Below, in pieces: positions 52,340 to 61,677 of a DNA stretch of 64,000 nt. Made by a program: the position numbers and the translations under genes. The notes beneath the pieces are model-generated. The model was not told the origin of the DNA. It ran no database searches and saw only the letters and a list, made by a program, of their open reading frames with translations. Origin of the DNA: DATBLY01 sp963705545 (lineage in GTDB: Bacteria > Actinomycetota > UBA4738 > HRBIN12); NCBI GenBank assembly GCA_963705545.1, contig CAVPJX010000005.1, positions 186,001 to 250,000 on the forward strand, read 5' to 3'. How positions within the stretch are numbered: the stretch's first letter is position 1; each line of letters starts with the position of its first letter.

Positions 52340-53235
52340 CCGGCGCCCGCGCTGTCGAGCGCCGCCAACAGCCGCAGCGCGGGGCCGCGGAACCCGCGCT
52401 CGTCCGCCAGGGCCTTGAGCGCGTCGTCATCCCGCCCGCCCGCCCACACCTCGAGCGGTGCGTCGAGGTTGATCGGGACGAGCCGCTGCATCGTCTCGAC
52501 GTAGTCACGTGCCTCGCGGAGCCGGGATCGGAGCGCGGGCTTGCCCTTGAGCGGCCCCGGCCGTGGCACGTCCGTCGCGGCATCCGCCAGCAGCTCTTCG
52601 AGCGAGGCGTACGTCTGGATCAGGGCGGCCGCCGTCTTCTCGCCGACCCCGTGAACGCCGGGGAGCGCGTCGGACGGATCGCCGCGGAGGATCGCGAACT
52701 CGGCGTACCGGTCGGCAGGGACCGTGTACTTCGCGAGCACCGCCGCCTCGTCGAGCTCCAGCAGCTCCGAGACGCCGCGGACCGTGAACAGGAGTCGCAC
52801 CGACGGATCGCGCACGAGCTGGATCAGGTCGCGGTCGCCGCTCACCATCTCGATCAGGTCCGTGTCGCGCGCCTCGACCGCGAACGCGCCGATCGCGTCC
52901 TCGGCCTCCCATCCGGGAGCCTGGGCCTGCAGCATCCCGGTGAGGTCGAGCGCTCGCCGAAGCAGCACGAACTGCTCGGGGAGCCCCTCCGGGTCGGGGG
53001 GTCGGTTCGCCTTGTAGCCGGCGTAGAGATCGGTCCGTGCCGACGGGCGCCAATCGTGGTCGTAGACGTGAACGACCTCATCCGGACGCCGCGTCGCCAC
53101 CAGGCGCGTGACCATGTCGAGGTATCCGTGGACCGCGCCGACGGGCGTGCCGTCCGGCGCCCGCACCAGGTCGCGGAGCGCGAAGAAGGCTCGGTACCCG
53201 AGGCTCGAGACGTCCAGGAGCAGACGATGCGTCAC
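52336..53235 (-). CDS. 5'-3' exonuclease (FEN/PolI N-terminal domain-like)
   Basis: A 299-residue stand-alone exonuclease of the PIN/FEN family. LLLDVSSLGYRAFFAL is the first metal-site strand, TDLYAGYKANRPPDPEGLPE the arch region, EAEDAIGAFA and MVSGDRDLIQLV hold acidic residues, and GDPSDALPGVHGVGEKTAAALI is the H3TH DNA-binding motif. It lacks polymerase domains and may act in flap or RNA-primer processing. GTG start at 53235. Confidence 0.93.
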   Translation of the reverse strand: MTHRLLLDVSSLGYRAFFALRDLVRAPDGTPVGAVHGYLDMVTRLVATRRPDEVVHVYDHDWRPSARTDLYAGYKANRPPDPEGLPEQFVLLRRALDLTGMLQAQAPGWEAEDAIGAFAVEARDTDLIEMVSGDRDLIQLVRDPSVRLLFTVRGVSELLELDEAAVLAKYTVPADRYAEFAILRGDPSDALPGVHGVGEKTAAALIQTYASLEELLADAATDVPRPGPLKGKPALRSRLREARDYVETMQRLVPINLDAPLEVWAGGRDDDALKALADERGFRGPALRLLAALDSAGAG

Positions 53236-53294
53236 GGCCGGAGCCTAGCGACACGTGGCGGGGACGCGTCGGGCGGGTGGGGTAGGGTCTCGGC

Positions 53295-53660
53295 GTGCCC
53301 GTGGTGCACATCCGGTCGCTCGCCCCCGCCGGCGGTGACGTCGAGGTCGATGCGGCACTGACGTCCGTCGCCCGGGCGGTCGCGTCCGCGATCGGCGAGG
53401 AGCCCGCCGGCACGTGGTGCACGTTCACGACCGTCGACCGGATGACGCTCGGCGAGCGGTCGATCGTAGCGGACGGCCGGATCGTCTACGTCGACCTGTG
53501 GCTGCGCTCCCGAGGCGAGGACACCGATCGAGCGGCGCTGATCGCCGCCGCGCGGGCGGCTTCGGAGGGCTTCGGTGTCCCACGGGACGACGTGTGGGCG
53601 ACCCTGCGACCCGTCGAGCCCGGCCGCGTGGTCGCCGGCGGCGAGCTCGTCGACGGCTGA
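53295..53660 (+). CDS. tautomerase/MIF-fold-like small protein
   Basis: A 121-residue protein starting GTG then Pro (PVVHIRSLAP). A Pro directly after the initiator is the catalytic base of the tautomerase superfamily (4-oxalocrotonate tautomerase, MIF), and the mid segment GTWCTFTTVDRMTLG with its later AARAASEGFGVPRDDVWATL helix and strand repeats the beta-alpha-beta layout. The similarity is fold-level and unproven. It is divergent from the exonuclease gene (59 bases) and 19 bases from the convergent membrane gene. Confidence 0.55.
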   Translation: MPVVHIRSLAPAGGDVEVDAALTSVARAVASAIGEEPAGTWCTFTTVDRMTLGERSIVADGRIVYVDLWLRSRGEDTDRAALIAAARAASEGFGVPRDDVWATLRPVEPGRVVAGGELVDG

Positions 53661-53679
53661 TCGTCTCGGGAAGGATCGG

Positions 53680-54072
53680 CTAGTCGCGGCCGTCCCCGCG
53701 GCGCTTCTTCGGGGTCAGCGACGTGCCGAGCTTCCCGATCCCCACGCACAGCAGCGCGACGAACGTCGTCAGGAGCATGACGGTCAGGAGCACGACCACC
53801 ACGGGGTTGCCAGACCCGCCGTCGCCGATCGCCTTGACGAGCGCGTAGATCGCGACGGCCGCGAAGAACGCGAAGGCCACGAGGAAGGCGAGGCTCGCGA
53901 ACCCGATCGCGGAGACGATCCCGATCGCGATCCCGATCGGGGCCCCCTCGTGCATCGGACCCGTGGCCCGCGGTCGCGCCGGCGATACCTCGAGCGCCTC
54001 GGGCTCAGTGGTCCCCGCGCTCGTCGCGCCGACCTCTGGCTCGGGCGTGCCCGCGTCGGTCCTTCCGTCCAT
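53680..54072 (-). CDS. two-TM hypothetical membrane protein
   Basis: A 130-residue protein. The first 45 residues are a Pro/Glu/Thr-rich cytoplasmic-looking tail, followed by two strong TM helices (about 47-80 and 92-118) and a basic C-terminus (TPKKRRGDGRD). It is not recognised. It sits between the tautomerase-like and acyltransferase genes and is divergent from the latter across 62 bases. Confidence 0.6.
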   Translation of the reverse strand: MDGRTDAGTPEPEVGATSAGTTEPEALEVSPARPRATGPMHEGAPIGIAIGIVSAIGFASLAFLVAFAFFAAVAIYALVKAIGDGGSGNPVVVVLLTVMLLTTFVALLCVGIGKLGTSLTPKKRRGDGRD

Positions 54073-54134
54073 GGCGCCAGCATCGCCGACCGCGCCCGGT
54101 CGCGTCCACCCGCCCGTTGGGGTAGAACCGACCC

Positions 54135-55355
54135 GTGAGGCAACAGGTCGCGTCGCTCGCGGCGCGGACGCCCGCTACGCGCGATCGCTACGTCGACTTC
54201 CTCCGGGCTGCGAGCATCCTCGCGGTCGTGGTCGGCCACTGGTTCATCGGGATCCTCTGGTGGCAGGACGGGCTCCTCTACATGACCAGCGCGATCGGTC
54301 TCACGTCCTACCTGTGGCTCGCCACCTGGTTCCTGCAGGTCATGCCGGTCTTCTTCTTCGTGGGCGGCTTCTCGAACCTCGTTGCGCTCGAAGCCGCGCA
54401 TCGGCGAGGCGATTCCACCTGGTCGTTCATCCGGAGCCGCGAGGTCCGGTTGCTCCGACCCTCGCTCGTGTTCCTCGGCGTGTGGGCGGCCGTCGAGGTG
54501 ACCCTGCATCTGGCGGACGTCGGCCGGGCGACCGGGCCGCCGCTGTGGGGCGACACGCGGTTGCTCCGGTGGAACCTGCCGCCGGGGGCCACGCTGCCCT
54601 TCGGGCCGCTGTGGTTCCTGGCCGTCTACGTCATCGTGGTCGCGATCAGCCCGGCCACGGTCTGGCTCCATCGCCGGTTCCGCCTGTGGGTGCCGGCCGC
54701 GATGATCGCCGGGACGATCGTCGTCGACGTGATCGCGTTCGGCTTCGGACACCCGATCGTCCGGTGGTTCAACGTGGCCTTCGTGCTGCTCCTGCCGCAC
54801 CAGATCGGCCATTTCTACGCCGACGGCTCCCTGACGGCCCAGCCCCGCCGCACGTTCTGGCTCATGGCCGCCGCCGGCCTCGGCACCCTGGTACTGCTGA
54901 CGAACCCGTGGGTCTTCCGCTGGTTCGGCGACGTCCGGTTCGAGTGGTTCCCCGGGATCGGCTACTACCCGAAGAGCCTGCTCGGCACCGACGTGGAGGC
55001 GATCTCGAACGCCTACCCGCCCACGGTGTGCTTCATGGCCGCGGGGATCTGGGCGATCGGGGCCGTGATGTTGCTGCGCCCATGGCTCAGCCGGTGGCTG
55101 CAGCGGGCGGGTCCGTGGGCCTTCACGGTCATGGTGAACGGTGTGATCATGACGCTGTTCCTGTGGCACATGACCGCCTACCTGCTGGCGATCCTGCTCC
55201 TGTGGCCGCTCGGGCTCGGACGGGAGCACGACTCGACGCCGGCGTGGTGGCTGCAGCGCGTCGTGTGGATCGCCGTCCCGGGGGCGATCTTGGTCGGGCT
55301 CGTGGCGGTCTTCGGTCGCTTCGAGCGGCCGAAGAGCGGCGGCGCGTCCGGCTGA
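54135..55355 (+). CDS. membrane acyltransferase (acyltransferase family 3, OafA-like)
   Basis: A 406-residue protein with about ten TM helices. RDRYVDFLRAASILAVVVGH carries the family's opening R-x-x-x-x-D/L-R-x-x-A-x-x-x-V-x-x-x-H motif with the catalytic-region His, and FLQVMPVFFFVGGF follows as the second block. Such enzymes O-acylate sugars, glycans or antibiotics in the membrane. GTG start at 54135. The 163 bases after its stop show no gene or strong hairpin before the next envelope gene. Confidence 0.85.
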   Translation: MRQQVASLAARTPATRDRYVDFLRAASILAVVVGHWFIGILWWQDGLLYMTSAIGLTSYLWLATWFLQVMPVFFFVGGFSNLVALEAAHRRGDSTWSFIRSREVRLLRPSLVFLGVWAAVEVTLHLADVGRATGPPLWGDTRLLRWNLPPGATLPFGPLWFLAVYVIVVAISPATVWLHRRFRLWVPAAMIAGTIVVDVIAFGFGHPIVRWFNVAFVLLLPHQIGHFYADGSLTAQPRRTFWLMAAAGLGTLVLLTNPWVFRWFGDVRFEWFPGIGYYPKSLLGTDVEAISNAYPPTVCFMAAGIWAIGAVMLLRPWLSRWLQRAGPWAFTVMVNGVIMTLFLWHMTAYLLAILLLWPLGLGREHDSTPAWWLQRVVWIAVPGAILVGLVAVFGRFERPKSGGASG

Positions 55356-55518
55356 GCGGACCCGAACGCGCGACGACCCGCGAGGTGTCGGCTCGCGGGC
55401 CATCGGCCTTGGGCAGTGGCGAGATGTCGCACCGTGCCGTGCGGTGCCGCCGCGGTGCTGGAGCGGCATCTCCGTCCCGCAAGTATCGCCCTCGGAGCCC
55501 GTCCGGTCCCTAGGCCGA

Positions 55519-57153
55519 ATGGCGCTCGCGGGTCCGCCGAAGGTCGTATCTCCGCCGGTGGTAGCGTCCGCGACGGTGCAGCGACCGCACGATCCGTCAC
55601 GTCAGGCCACGCTCGCGATCTGGTGCTCGGTCCTCGGTGTGCTGTTGGTCGCCCTCGTCGCGAGCGTCCCGGGATCGCCGCTGCAGCCGGTGCTCCCGGA
55701 CGGGGTCGAGCCCTCGGGGCCGTTCGCGTGGTTCGCGAGGGCGATCGGGCTGGACGGGCTGAGCGATACCGGGCTCGCGATCGCAGGGGTGGTCGCGGTG
55801 GCGGCCGCGGCCGCGTCGTTCCTGGTCGTGCTGCGCGCGGCCTGGCAGGGCCGCGTGAGCGTGCGGTCCGTGATCGTGCTGACCGTCGCCTATCACCTCG
55901 TCGTCCTGACGCTCCCGCTGCTGTTCTCCCGGGACGTCTACTCCTACGCGTTCTACGGCCGGATCGCGGGGATCCACGGCGCGAACCCGTACGTGGCGAC
56001 CCCGGCCGACTTCCCCGGCGATCCGTTGTCCCATCTCGTCGGGCCGAAGTGGCTCGACACGCCCGCGGTGTACGGGCCGCTGTTCACGGGCGCGTCCGCG
56101 CTCCTGTCGCGCTGGGTCGGATCCGTCGAGGGACTCGTCGCGACGTTCCGCGTGCTGGCGGTCGCGGCGAGCCTGGGCACCGTGGTGGCGGTCGTCGCCG
56201 CGTCCCGCCGCGCCTGGCCGATGCGGACCGCCTTCGCGGTCGCCGCGTTCGGGATGAACCCCGTGGTGCTGTTCCAGTCGGCGGCGAGCGGGCACAACGA
56301 TCTGTGGGTCGCGCTCGGCATCGCGGCCGCCCTGTGGCTGCTGCTCGGCGGACGAGAGCTCGCGGCGGTGGCCGTCCTCGCGCTGGCGACGCTCGTCAAG
56401 GCGACGGCCGCGCTCCCGCTCCTCATCCTGATCGTCTGGAGCGTCGCGCGGCGTCCGGCGGGCGAGCGCCTGCGCGCGTTCGCCACGCGCGCGGGACTCG
56501 CGGCGGCGATCGGGCTGGTGGTCGCCGCGCCCTTCCTCCAGCGCCGCGATCCGACGCTCGGCATGCTGGAGCTCGCGGGCCATGAGGGGTGGCTCGCGCC
56601 GTCCCGGTTCTTCCGGCGCGTGCTCGACGCGGTATCGGGCGACGCGCTCGGCGTCGTCGCCCGTGTGACGTTCGCGATCCTGCTCGTCGTGAGCGTGGCC
56701 CTGCTGCTGCGGGCGGTGTGGCGCAGGGCTCCGAGGAGCGGACGGCCGGCGGATGCCGACGTCGTCGAGGTCGGGGCCGCCTGGGGGTGGTCATTGCTGC
56801 TGCTGATGCTGCTCGGGCCCGTCCTGCTGCCCTGGTACGTCGTATGGGCGCTCCCGCTCGCCTGGCTGCTGCCGCGCGTTCCCCGAGCGGTGCTGATCAC
56901 GGTCTCGACGGCGCTCGCCGTGTCCCAATGGGCCGCCGAGCCGTCGCGGTTCCCCGGCGCCTACGACGTCAACGTCCTGGTCGGGCACTACGTCATCACG
57001 CCGGTCGTGGTCGGCGCGCTCGTCTGGCTGCTGGTCGACGGCCGCCGACGGCTACGCGCGGGCGCGGCGCTCGCCGATCGCCAGGGCGACGAACCCGCCG
57101 CCGCCCGCGACGAGCGCGACGACCGTCGCGCCGGCGCTCCCGGCGAGCGGTAG
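55519..57153 (+). CDS. MptB-like GT-C mannosyltransferase
   Basis: A 544-residue multi-TM (about twelve) enzyme of the GT-C/GT87-like polyprenol-dependent glycosyltransferase group. RDVYSYAFYGRIAGIHGANP contains the first-loop D-x-Y and H-G-x-N-P features of actinobacterial alpha-1,6-mannosyltransferases (MptA/MptB), and YGPLFTGASALLS follows. GMNPVVLFQSAASGHNDLWV is another conserved block. It likely builds a lipoglycan or wall glycan. Start chosen at ATG 55519; the frame opens at 55444. Its last 102 bases overlap the convergent membrane gene. Confidence 0.8.
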   Translation: MALAGPPKVVSPPVVASATVQRPHDPSRQATLAIWCSVLGVLLVALVASVPGSPLQPVLPDGVEPSGPFAWFARAIGLDGLSDTGLAIAGVVAVAAAAASFLVVLRAAWQGRVSVRSVIVLTVAYHLVVLTLPLLFSRDVYSYAFYGRIAGIHGANPYVATPADFPGDPLSHLVGPKWLDTPAVYGPLFTGASALLSRWVGSVEGLVATFRVLAVAASLGTVVAVVAASRRAWPMRTAFAVAAFGMNPVVLFQSAASGHNDLWVALGIAAALWLLLGGRELAAVAVLALATLVKATAALPLLILIVWSVARRPAGERLRAFATRAGLAAAIGLVVAAPFLQRRDPTLGMLELAGHEGWLAPSRFFRRVLDAVSGDALGVVARVTFAILLVVSVALLLRAVWRRAPRSGRPADADVVEVGAAWGWSLLLLMLLGPVLLPWYVVWALPLAWLLPRVPRAVLITVSTALAVSQWAAEPSRFPGAYDVNVLVGHYVITPVVVGALVWLLVDGRRRLRAGAALADRQGDEPAAARDERDDRRAGAPGER

Positions 57154-58890
57154 CCCGAGGCGCTCCAGGGCGATCCCGGCCAGGATCAGTGCCGCGACCC
57201 CGAACGCGGGGGCGAGCGCGATCGCCGTGGGACGATCCGCGATCGTCCAGCGGGACCAGCCGTACCCCGCGATCCACGCGAGTCCCAAGATCGCGAGCGC
57301 GGCGAGCGCGATGCCGGCCGGCGTCGAGGGCTCGAGCGGGTCGCGGACGGGACCGGCGTCCGCGAGCGCTCCCGGGACAGAGGAGAACACGCCCCGCGAC
57401 CATCGCGTCAGGCGAGGATCGGCGTGGCCCGTCGAGGTCCGGTCGAACGGGACCACGACCAGCGCCAGCGGCTCCGGACCGTCGGTCGGGATGTCCGCCA
57501 GCGAGATCCGCGACAGCGCGTCGTACTCGGGCGCCCCCGTGACGGTCGGCCGCGCGTCCAGCAGGTTCGCAGGGGTCCCGACGTAGACGAAGACATCGCC
57601 CGCTCGATCGGGCGGGACGGCGGCACGGATCACGTTCGCGGCACGGGTGGCCAGGAACGTCGCCGTGGTGTCGTCGTCGTCGACCACGAAGACGAGCGGC
57701 GTCCCGGTCGGCATCCGGTCGGCGATCCGGGCCGCGGTCGTCACCCGGTCGACCTCGAGCGGCGTGACGAACGGCGCCTGCCGGCTCCAGGCGATCAGAG
57801 CCCCCGCGGCCATCGCGCCGGCCAGCGCCGTCACCGCCGCGATCGCGAGGATCTTCCGGGCCTCCAGTCGCCGCCACACCCAGGCGAGCCCGACGCCGGC
57901 CAGGATCGGGACCGGGAAGGCGAACGTGATCAGTCGGTCGGCCGGGTACCAGCCCGTGGCGAGCCCGATCGGCACCCCGGCGAGCATCGCGAGGCCCCAT
58001 CCGATCAGGAATCGGGCCGTGAACCCGACGGTCCGCGTCCCACCCGGGACGGCGAGCGGGATCGCGACGAGCTGCACGTAGCGCGTCCAGCGATGGACGA
58101 ACCGATCCAGGTAGGCCTCACGGAGCGACGACGTGAGCCCCGCGCGTCGCAGGAACGCGTCCTTCGAGGTATCGACCGCCAGGCGGGCCGGTCCCGCGAG
58201 CATCGACGCCAGGCCGGCGACGACCGCGCCAGCGGCCGCGACGGTCGCGATCACGATCCGCCGGGCGATCCCCTCGTCGCCGGGGTCGGCGGCTCGACGC
58301 GTCCAGACCGCGAGCGCCAGGAGGATCGCCACACCCACCAGGAAGAACTGCGGGTGCGCGAGGCCGCCGCCTGCCAGCAGGATCGCGACCGCGATCGGGG
58401 CGGCGCGCCGGTCCGCCGGCAGCGCGATCACCACACCGGTCGCGAGGAAGGTCAGGACGAACGCGAGGTTCGCCAGGTACCCCGCACCGAGGTGCACGGC
58501 GAACAGGCCCGCGAGGGCACCGGCCGCGATCCACGCTAGCCGAGCGGGGACGTCCCGCGTCCGTCCGCGCACGAGGACGGCGGCGGCCACGCCGATCGCC
58601 GCGCCGAGGGCCGCCTGCAGCCCGGCAGCGACCGCGACGACCGGAAGGTGGAGCGCGCCCGCGAGGCCGCCGATCAGGGCCGGGATCCCGGGGCGTTCCC
58701 CGACCAACGACAGGCCTTCCGAGGCCCCGACCCTCGCCCACCACAGGTAGACGGGCATGTCCGGACCCACGCCGAACCGGTAGCCATGCCTCGCGTACGG
58801 CCACAGCATCACGGCGAGCAGGACCGCGGCCAGGGATCCGAGCCACAGCAGATCGGTGCGCGTGCGACGTCGATCGACGGCCGGGTCCAT
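57052..58890 (-). CDS. large multi-TM membrane protein, glycosyltransferase-like
   Basis: A 612-residue protein with about thirteen TM helices and an external loop region (about 390-520) containing VFVVDDDDTTATFLATRAAN. It resembles GT39/GT-C-like membrane proteins in layout (first loop after helix 1 reads PYARHGYRFGVGPDMPVYLW with acidic Asp), but no definite glycosyltransferase family can be named. The ATG at 58890 is preferred over 58920. The C-terminal end overlaps the MptB-like gene by 102 bases on the opposite strand, and it diverges from tldD across 38 bases. Confidence 0.7.
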   Translation of the reverse strand: MDPAVDRRRTRTDLLWLGSLAAVLLAVMLWPYARHGYRFGVGPDMPVYLWWARVGASEGLSLVGERPGIPALIGGLAGALHLPVVAVAAGLQAALGAAIGVAAAVLVRGRTRDVPARLAWIAAGALAGLFAVHLGAGYLANLAFVLTFLATGVVIALPADRRAAPIAVAILLAGGGLAHPQFFLVGVAILLALAVWTRRAADPGDEGIARRIVIATVAAAGAVVAGLASMLAGPARLAVDTSKDAFLRRAGLTSSLREAYLDRFVHRWTRYVQLVAIPLAVPGGTRTVGFTARFLIGWGLAMLAGVPIGLATGWYPADRLITFAFPVPILAGVGLAWVWRRLEARKILAIAAVTALAGAMAAGALIAWSRQAPFVTPLEVDRVTTAARIADRMPTGTPLVFVVDDDDTTATFLATRAANVIRAAVPPDRAGDVFVYVGTPANLLDARPTVTGAPEYDALSRISLADIPTDGPEPLALVVVPFDRTSTGHADPRLTRWSRGVFSSVPGALADAGPVRDPLEPSTPAGIALAALAILGLAWIAGYGWSRWTIADRPTAIALAPAFGVAALILAGIALERLGLPLAGSAGATVVALVAGGGGFVALAIGERRARA

Positions 58891-58928
58891 GACGGCTGAC
58901 GGTAGCGCGTCGGGTAGCATCGCCGTCG

Positions 58929-60314
58929 ATGGTGGAGCGCGACCTGGCCGAGGAGGTCCTCCGCGTCGCGCGACGCCGGGGCGGATCGTTCGCCGAGCTG
59001 TTCGTCGAGGACACGTCGACCACGTCGATCCGGCTCGACGACGGCAAGGTCGAAGAGCTCACCACCGGGCACGACCGCGGGGCGGGCGTGCGCGTCTGCC
59101 GCGGGACCTCGTACGGCTACGCGTACTCCAACCGCCTCGACCGGATGGCCCTGCTCGATGCGGCCGAGGCGGCGTCGGCGGCGCTCGCCGACGGCGAACC
59201 GGCCTCGGTGCTCGACCTCACGGAGCGGAGACGCGACCCGGTCAATCGGGTCGAGCGACCGGCGGCGCTCGTGGCCGCCGGGGACAAGGTGGCCTGGCTC
59301 CGCGAGGTGGACGAAGTGGCCCGCGGCCGGAGCCCCGAGGTCGTCCAGGTGATCGGGGTGTACGGCGATTCGCTCCAACGCAAGACGATCGCGACCTCGG
59401 ACGGCGCCTGGATCGAGGAGGAGCGTCCCCGGATCCGCCTCGTGGCGCAGGTGGTGGCGGCCCGCGACGGGAACATCCAGACCGGCTTCCATGGACCGGC
59501 CGCGTGCAGCGGCGTCGAGTTCATCGACCGGAACCCGCCGTCGTCCGTCGCCGAGGTTGCCGCTCGACGCGCGGTGACCATGTTGGACTCCGTCCCGGCA
59601 CCGGCGGGCGAGATGACCGTCGTGCTCGCTCCCGGCATGGGCGGGGTGCTGTTCCACGAGGCGGTCGGCCATCCGCTCGAGTCCGACGCGGTGGACAAGG
59701 AGGTCAGCGTGTATCGAGGCCTCGTGGGGGAGCGCTGCTCGTCCGAGCTGATCGACGGCGTCGACGACGCGACCGTCCCGAACGGGTGGGGGTCGTTCTC
59801 GTACGACGACGAGGGGACGCCGTCCCAGCGGACCGTGCTGTTCACCGGCGGGGTGCTCCAGGGATGGCTCTACGACCGGCTCCGGGCCGAGAAGGACGAC
59901 GCGCCTGCGACGGGCAACGGACGGCGCCAGTCCTACGCGCACCCGCCGATCCCGCGGATGACGAACACCTACATCCTGAACGGGGTGTCTGACCCCGCCG
60001 ACGTCTTGTCCTCGACCGAGCGCGGCGTGTACGTGACCTCGCTGGGCGGGGGCCAGGTCAACCCGGCCACGGGCGACTTCGTCTTCGGGATCGCCGAGGG
60101 GTTCCTGCTCGAGCACGGCCGGGTGGGGGCGCCGATCCGCGGGGCGAACCTGATCGGGCGGGCGATCGACACGATGAGCGCCGTGGACGCGGTCGCGAAC
60201 GACTTCGACACGTGGGAGGGCGTCTGCGGGAAGGACGGTCAGTCCGCCCCGGTCGGGAGCGGGTCGCCGACGCTCCGGATCTCGCGGCTCACCGTCGGAG
60301 GCACCGGTGGCTGA
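58929..60314 (+). CDS. tldD: TldD metalloprotease subunit
   Basis: A 461-residue catalytic subunit of the TldD/TldE zinc protease, which processes modified or unfolded peptides. The zinc site GVLFHEAVGHPLESD (H-E-x-x-x-H) is intact near residue 245. RLDDGKVEELTTGHDRGAGV and LGGGQVNPATGDFVFGIAEG are also typical. The tldE gene follows with an eight-base overlap, so the pair is co-translated. No RiPP precursor or modification enzyme is adjacent, so a housekeeping role is more likely than RiPP maturation. Confidence 0.93.
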   Translation: MVERDLAEEVLRVARRRGGSFAELFVEDTSTTSIRLDDGKVEELTTGHDRGAGVRVCRGTSYGYAYSNRLDRMALLDAAEAASAALADGEPASVLDLTERRRDPVNRVERPAALVAAGDKVAWLREVDEVARGRSPEVVQVIGVYGDSLQRKTIATSDGAWIEEERPRIRLVAQVVAARDGNIQTGFHGPAACSGVEFIDRNPPSSVAEVAARRAVTMLDSVPAPAGEMTVVLAPGMGGVLFHEAVGHPLESDAVDKEVSVYRGLVGERCSSELIDGVDDATVPNGWGSFSYDDEGTPSQRTVLFTGGVLQGWLYDRLRAEKDDAPATGNGRRQSYAHPPIPRMTNTYILNGVSDPADVLSSTERGVYVTSLGGGQVNPATGDFVFGIAEGFLLEHGRVGAPIRGANLIGRAIDTMSAVDAVANDFDTWEGVCGKDGQSAPVGSGSPTLRISRLTVGGTGG

Positions 60315-61659
60315 TCCCGTCGACCTCACCGATCTGTGCGGGGCGGCCGTCGAGGCGGCCGAGGGCGATGAGGCCGTCGAGGCGTACGCCGAGGAGTCCC
60401 GCCACACCGAGGCGAGCGCGTTGCGCGGCGAGGTCGAGGGGCTCACGTTCGCCGAGTCGCGCGGGGTCGGGATCCGTCTGATCGCGGGCGGCCGGCTCGG
60501 GTACGCGTGGGCGGCCGATCCGACGCTCGAGGAGGTCCGGGCGGCGGTCGGACGGGCGCGCGAGAACGCCGCCTTCGCCGAGCCCGACGAGCACAACGTG
60601 CTGCCTGCGTCCGAGCCGGCCGAGCCGATGCCCGAGCTGTTCCGCGCGGACCAAGCGTCGATCGCGGCGGAACGGAAGGTGGCGATGGCCCTCGACCTGG
60701 AACGTCGCGCGGTTTCGGTCGACCCCCGCGCGACGAAGGTCGACATGGCGCAGATCGGCGACGCCGTGTCGCGTGCGGCGATCGCGTCGACGACGGGCGT
60801 CGCGGCCGAGTACGCGCGCACGGACGCCTGGTGCGTCTGCGTCGCGATCGCGAACGAGGGAACCGAGACCCAGACCGGCTTCTCCTTCTCGATCGCGCGG
60901 GGCGTCGACGAGCTGCCGTGGGGCGCGATCGCGGCGGAGTCGGTGCAGCGCGCCGTTCGCCTGCTCGGCGCCGAGAAGCCGGCGACCGTGCGGGTGCCGG
61001 TCCTGCTCGATCCGTTCGCCGCGATGTCGTTCCTCGGCGTCCTCGCCGGAGCGCTCTCGGCGGAGGCCGTCCAGAAGGGCCGGTCGCTGTTCGCGGCGAT
61101 GCAGGGTCAGACGATCGGTTCGTCGCTCTTCACCCTCGTCGACGACGGGCGCGTGGCGGCCGGCCCCGCCGCGCGGCCGTTCGACGACGAGGGGGTCCCG
61201 TCGGGTCGCACCGAGCTGTTCACCGCGGGGACGTTGAACGGGTTCCTCCACGACACGTACACCGCGCATCGCGCGGGCGGCGGACAGCGATCCACGGGGA
61301 ACGCGAAGCGGGCCGGATACCGCTCGGCGCCAGGCGTCGGCACGTCGAACTTCTTCGTCGAGGCCGGCGCGTCGCCGGTGCCGGAGCTGCTGGCGGCGGC
61401 CGAGGGCGGCGTGCTGATCCAGGACGTGAGCGGGGTGCACTCGGGCGCGAACCCGATCAGCGGCGAGTTCTCGGTGGGGGCGACCGGACTGCGGATCGCG
61501 GGCGGCGAGCTGGGCGAGCCGCTCCGGGAGATGACCGTGGCCTCCACGCTGCCCGAGATGCTCGCGGGGATCACGGGGGTCGGCGACGACCTGCGCTTCT
61601 TCTCCTCCGTGGGGACGCCGTCGATCCTGATCGGCGAGATGACGCTGGCGGGCGTCTAA
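60307..61659 (+). CDS. tldE: TldE/PmbA non-catalytic subunit
   Basis: A 450-residue partner of TldD. ESRGVGIRLIAGGRLGYAWA, the LLDPFAAMSFLGVLAGALSA block at the place of the TldD zinc motif (no H-E-x-x-x-H) and the late GANPISGEFSVGATGLRIAG define PmbA/TldE. GTG start at 60307, overlapping the end of tldD by eight bases. The two form a heterodimeric protease. Confidence 0.93.
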   Translation: MADPVDLTDLCGAAVEAAEGDEAVEAYAEESRHTEASALRGEVEGLTFAESRGVGIRLIAGGRLGYAWAADPTLEEVRAAVGRARENAAFAEPDEHNVLPASEPAEPMPELFRADQASIAAERKVAMALDLERRAVSVDPRATKVDMAQIGDAVSRAAIASTTGVAAEYARTDAWCVCVAIANEGTETQTGFSFSIARGVDELPWGAIAAESVQRAVRLLGAEKPATVRVPVLLDPFAAMSFLGVLAGALSAEAVQKGRSLFAAMQGQTIGSSLFTLVDDGRVAAGPAARPFDDEGVPSGRTELFTAGTLNGFLHDTYTAHRAGGGQRSTGNAKRAGYRSAPGVGTSNFFVEAGASPVPELLAAAEGGVLIQDVSGVHSGANPISGEFSVGATGLRIAGGELGEPLREMTVASTLPEMLAGITGVGDDLRFFSSVGTPSILIGEMTLAGV

Positions 61660-61677
61660 CGACGGCCGCCCACCCGC

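Noticed and set aside
58929..61659. TldD/TldE as part of a RiPP cluster
   Set aside because: No short precursor ORF, radical SAM enzyme or YcaO gene lies within several kilobases; the pair is treated as housekeeping.
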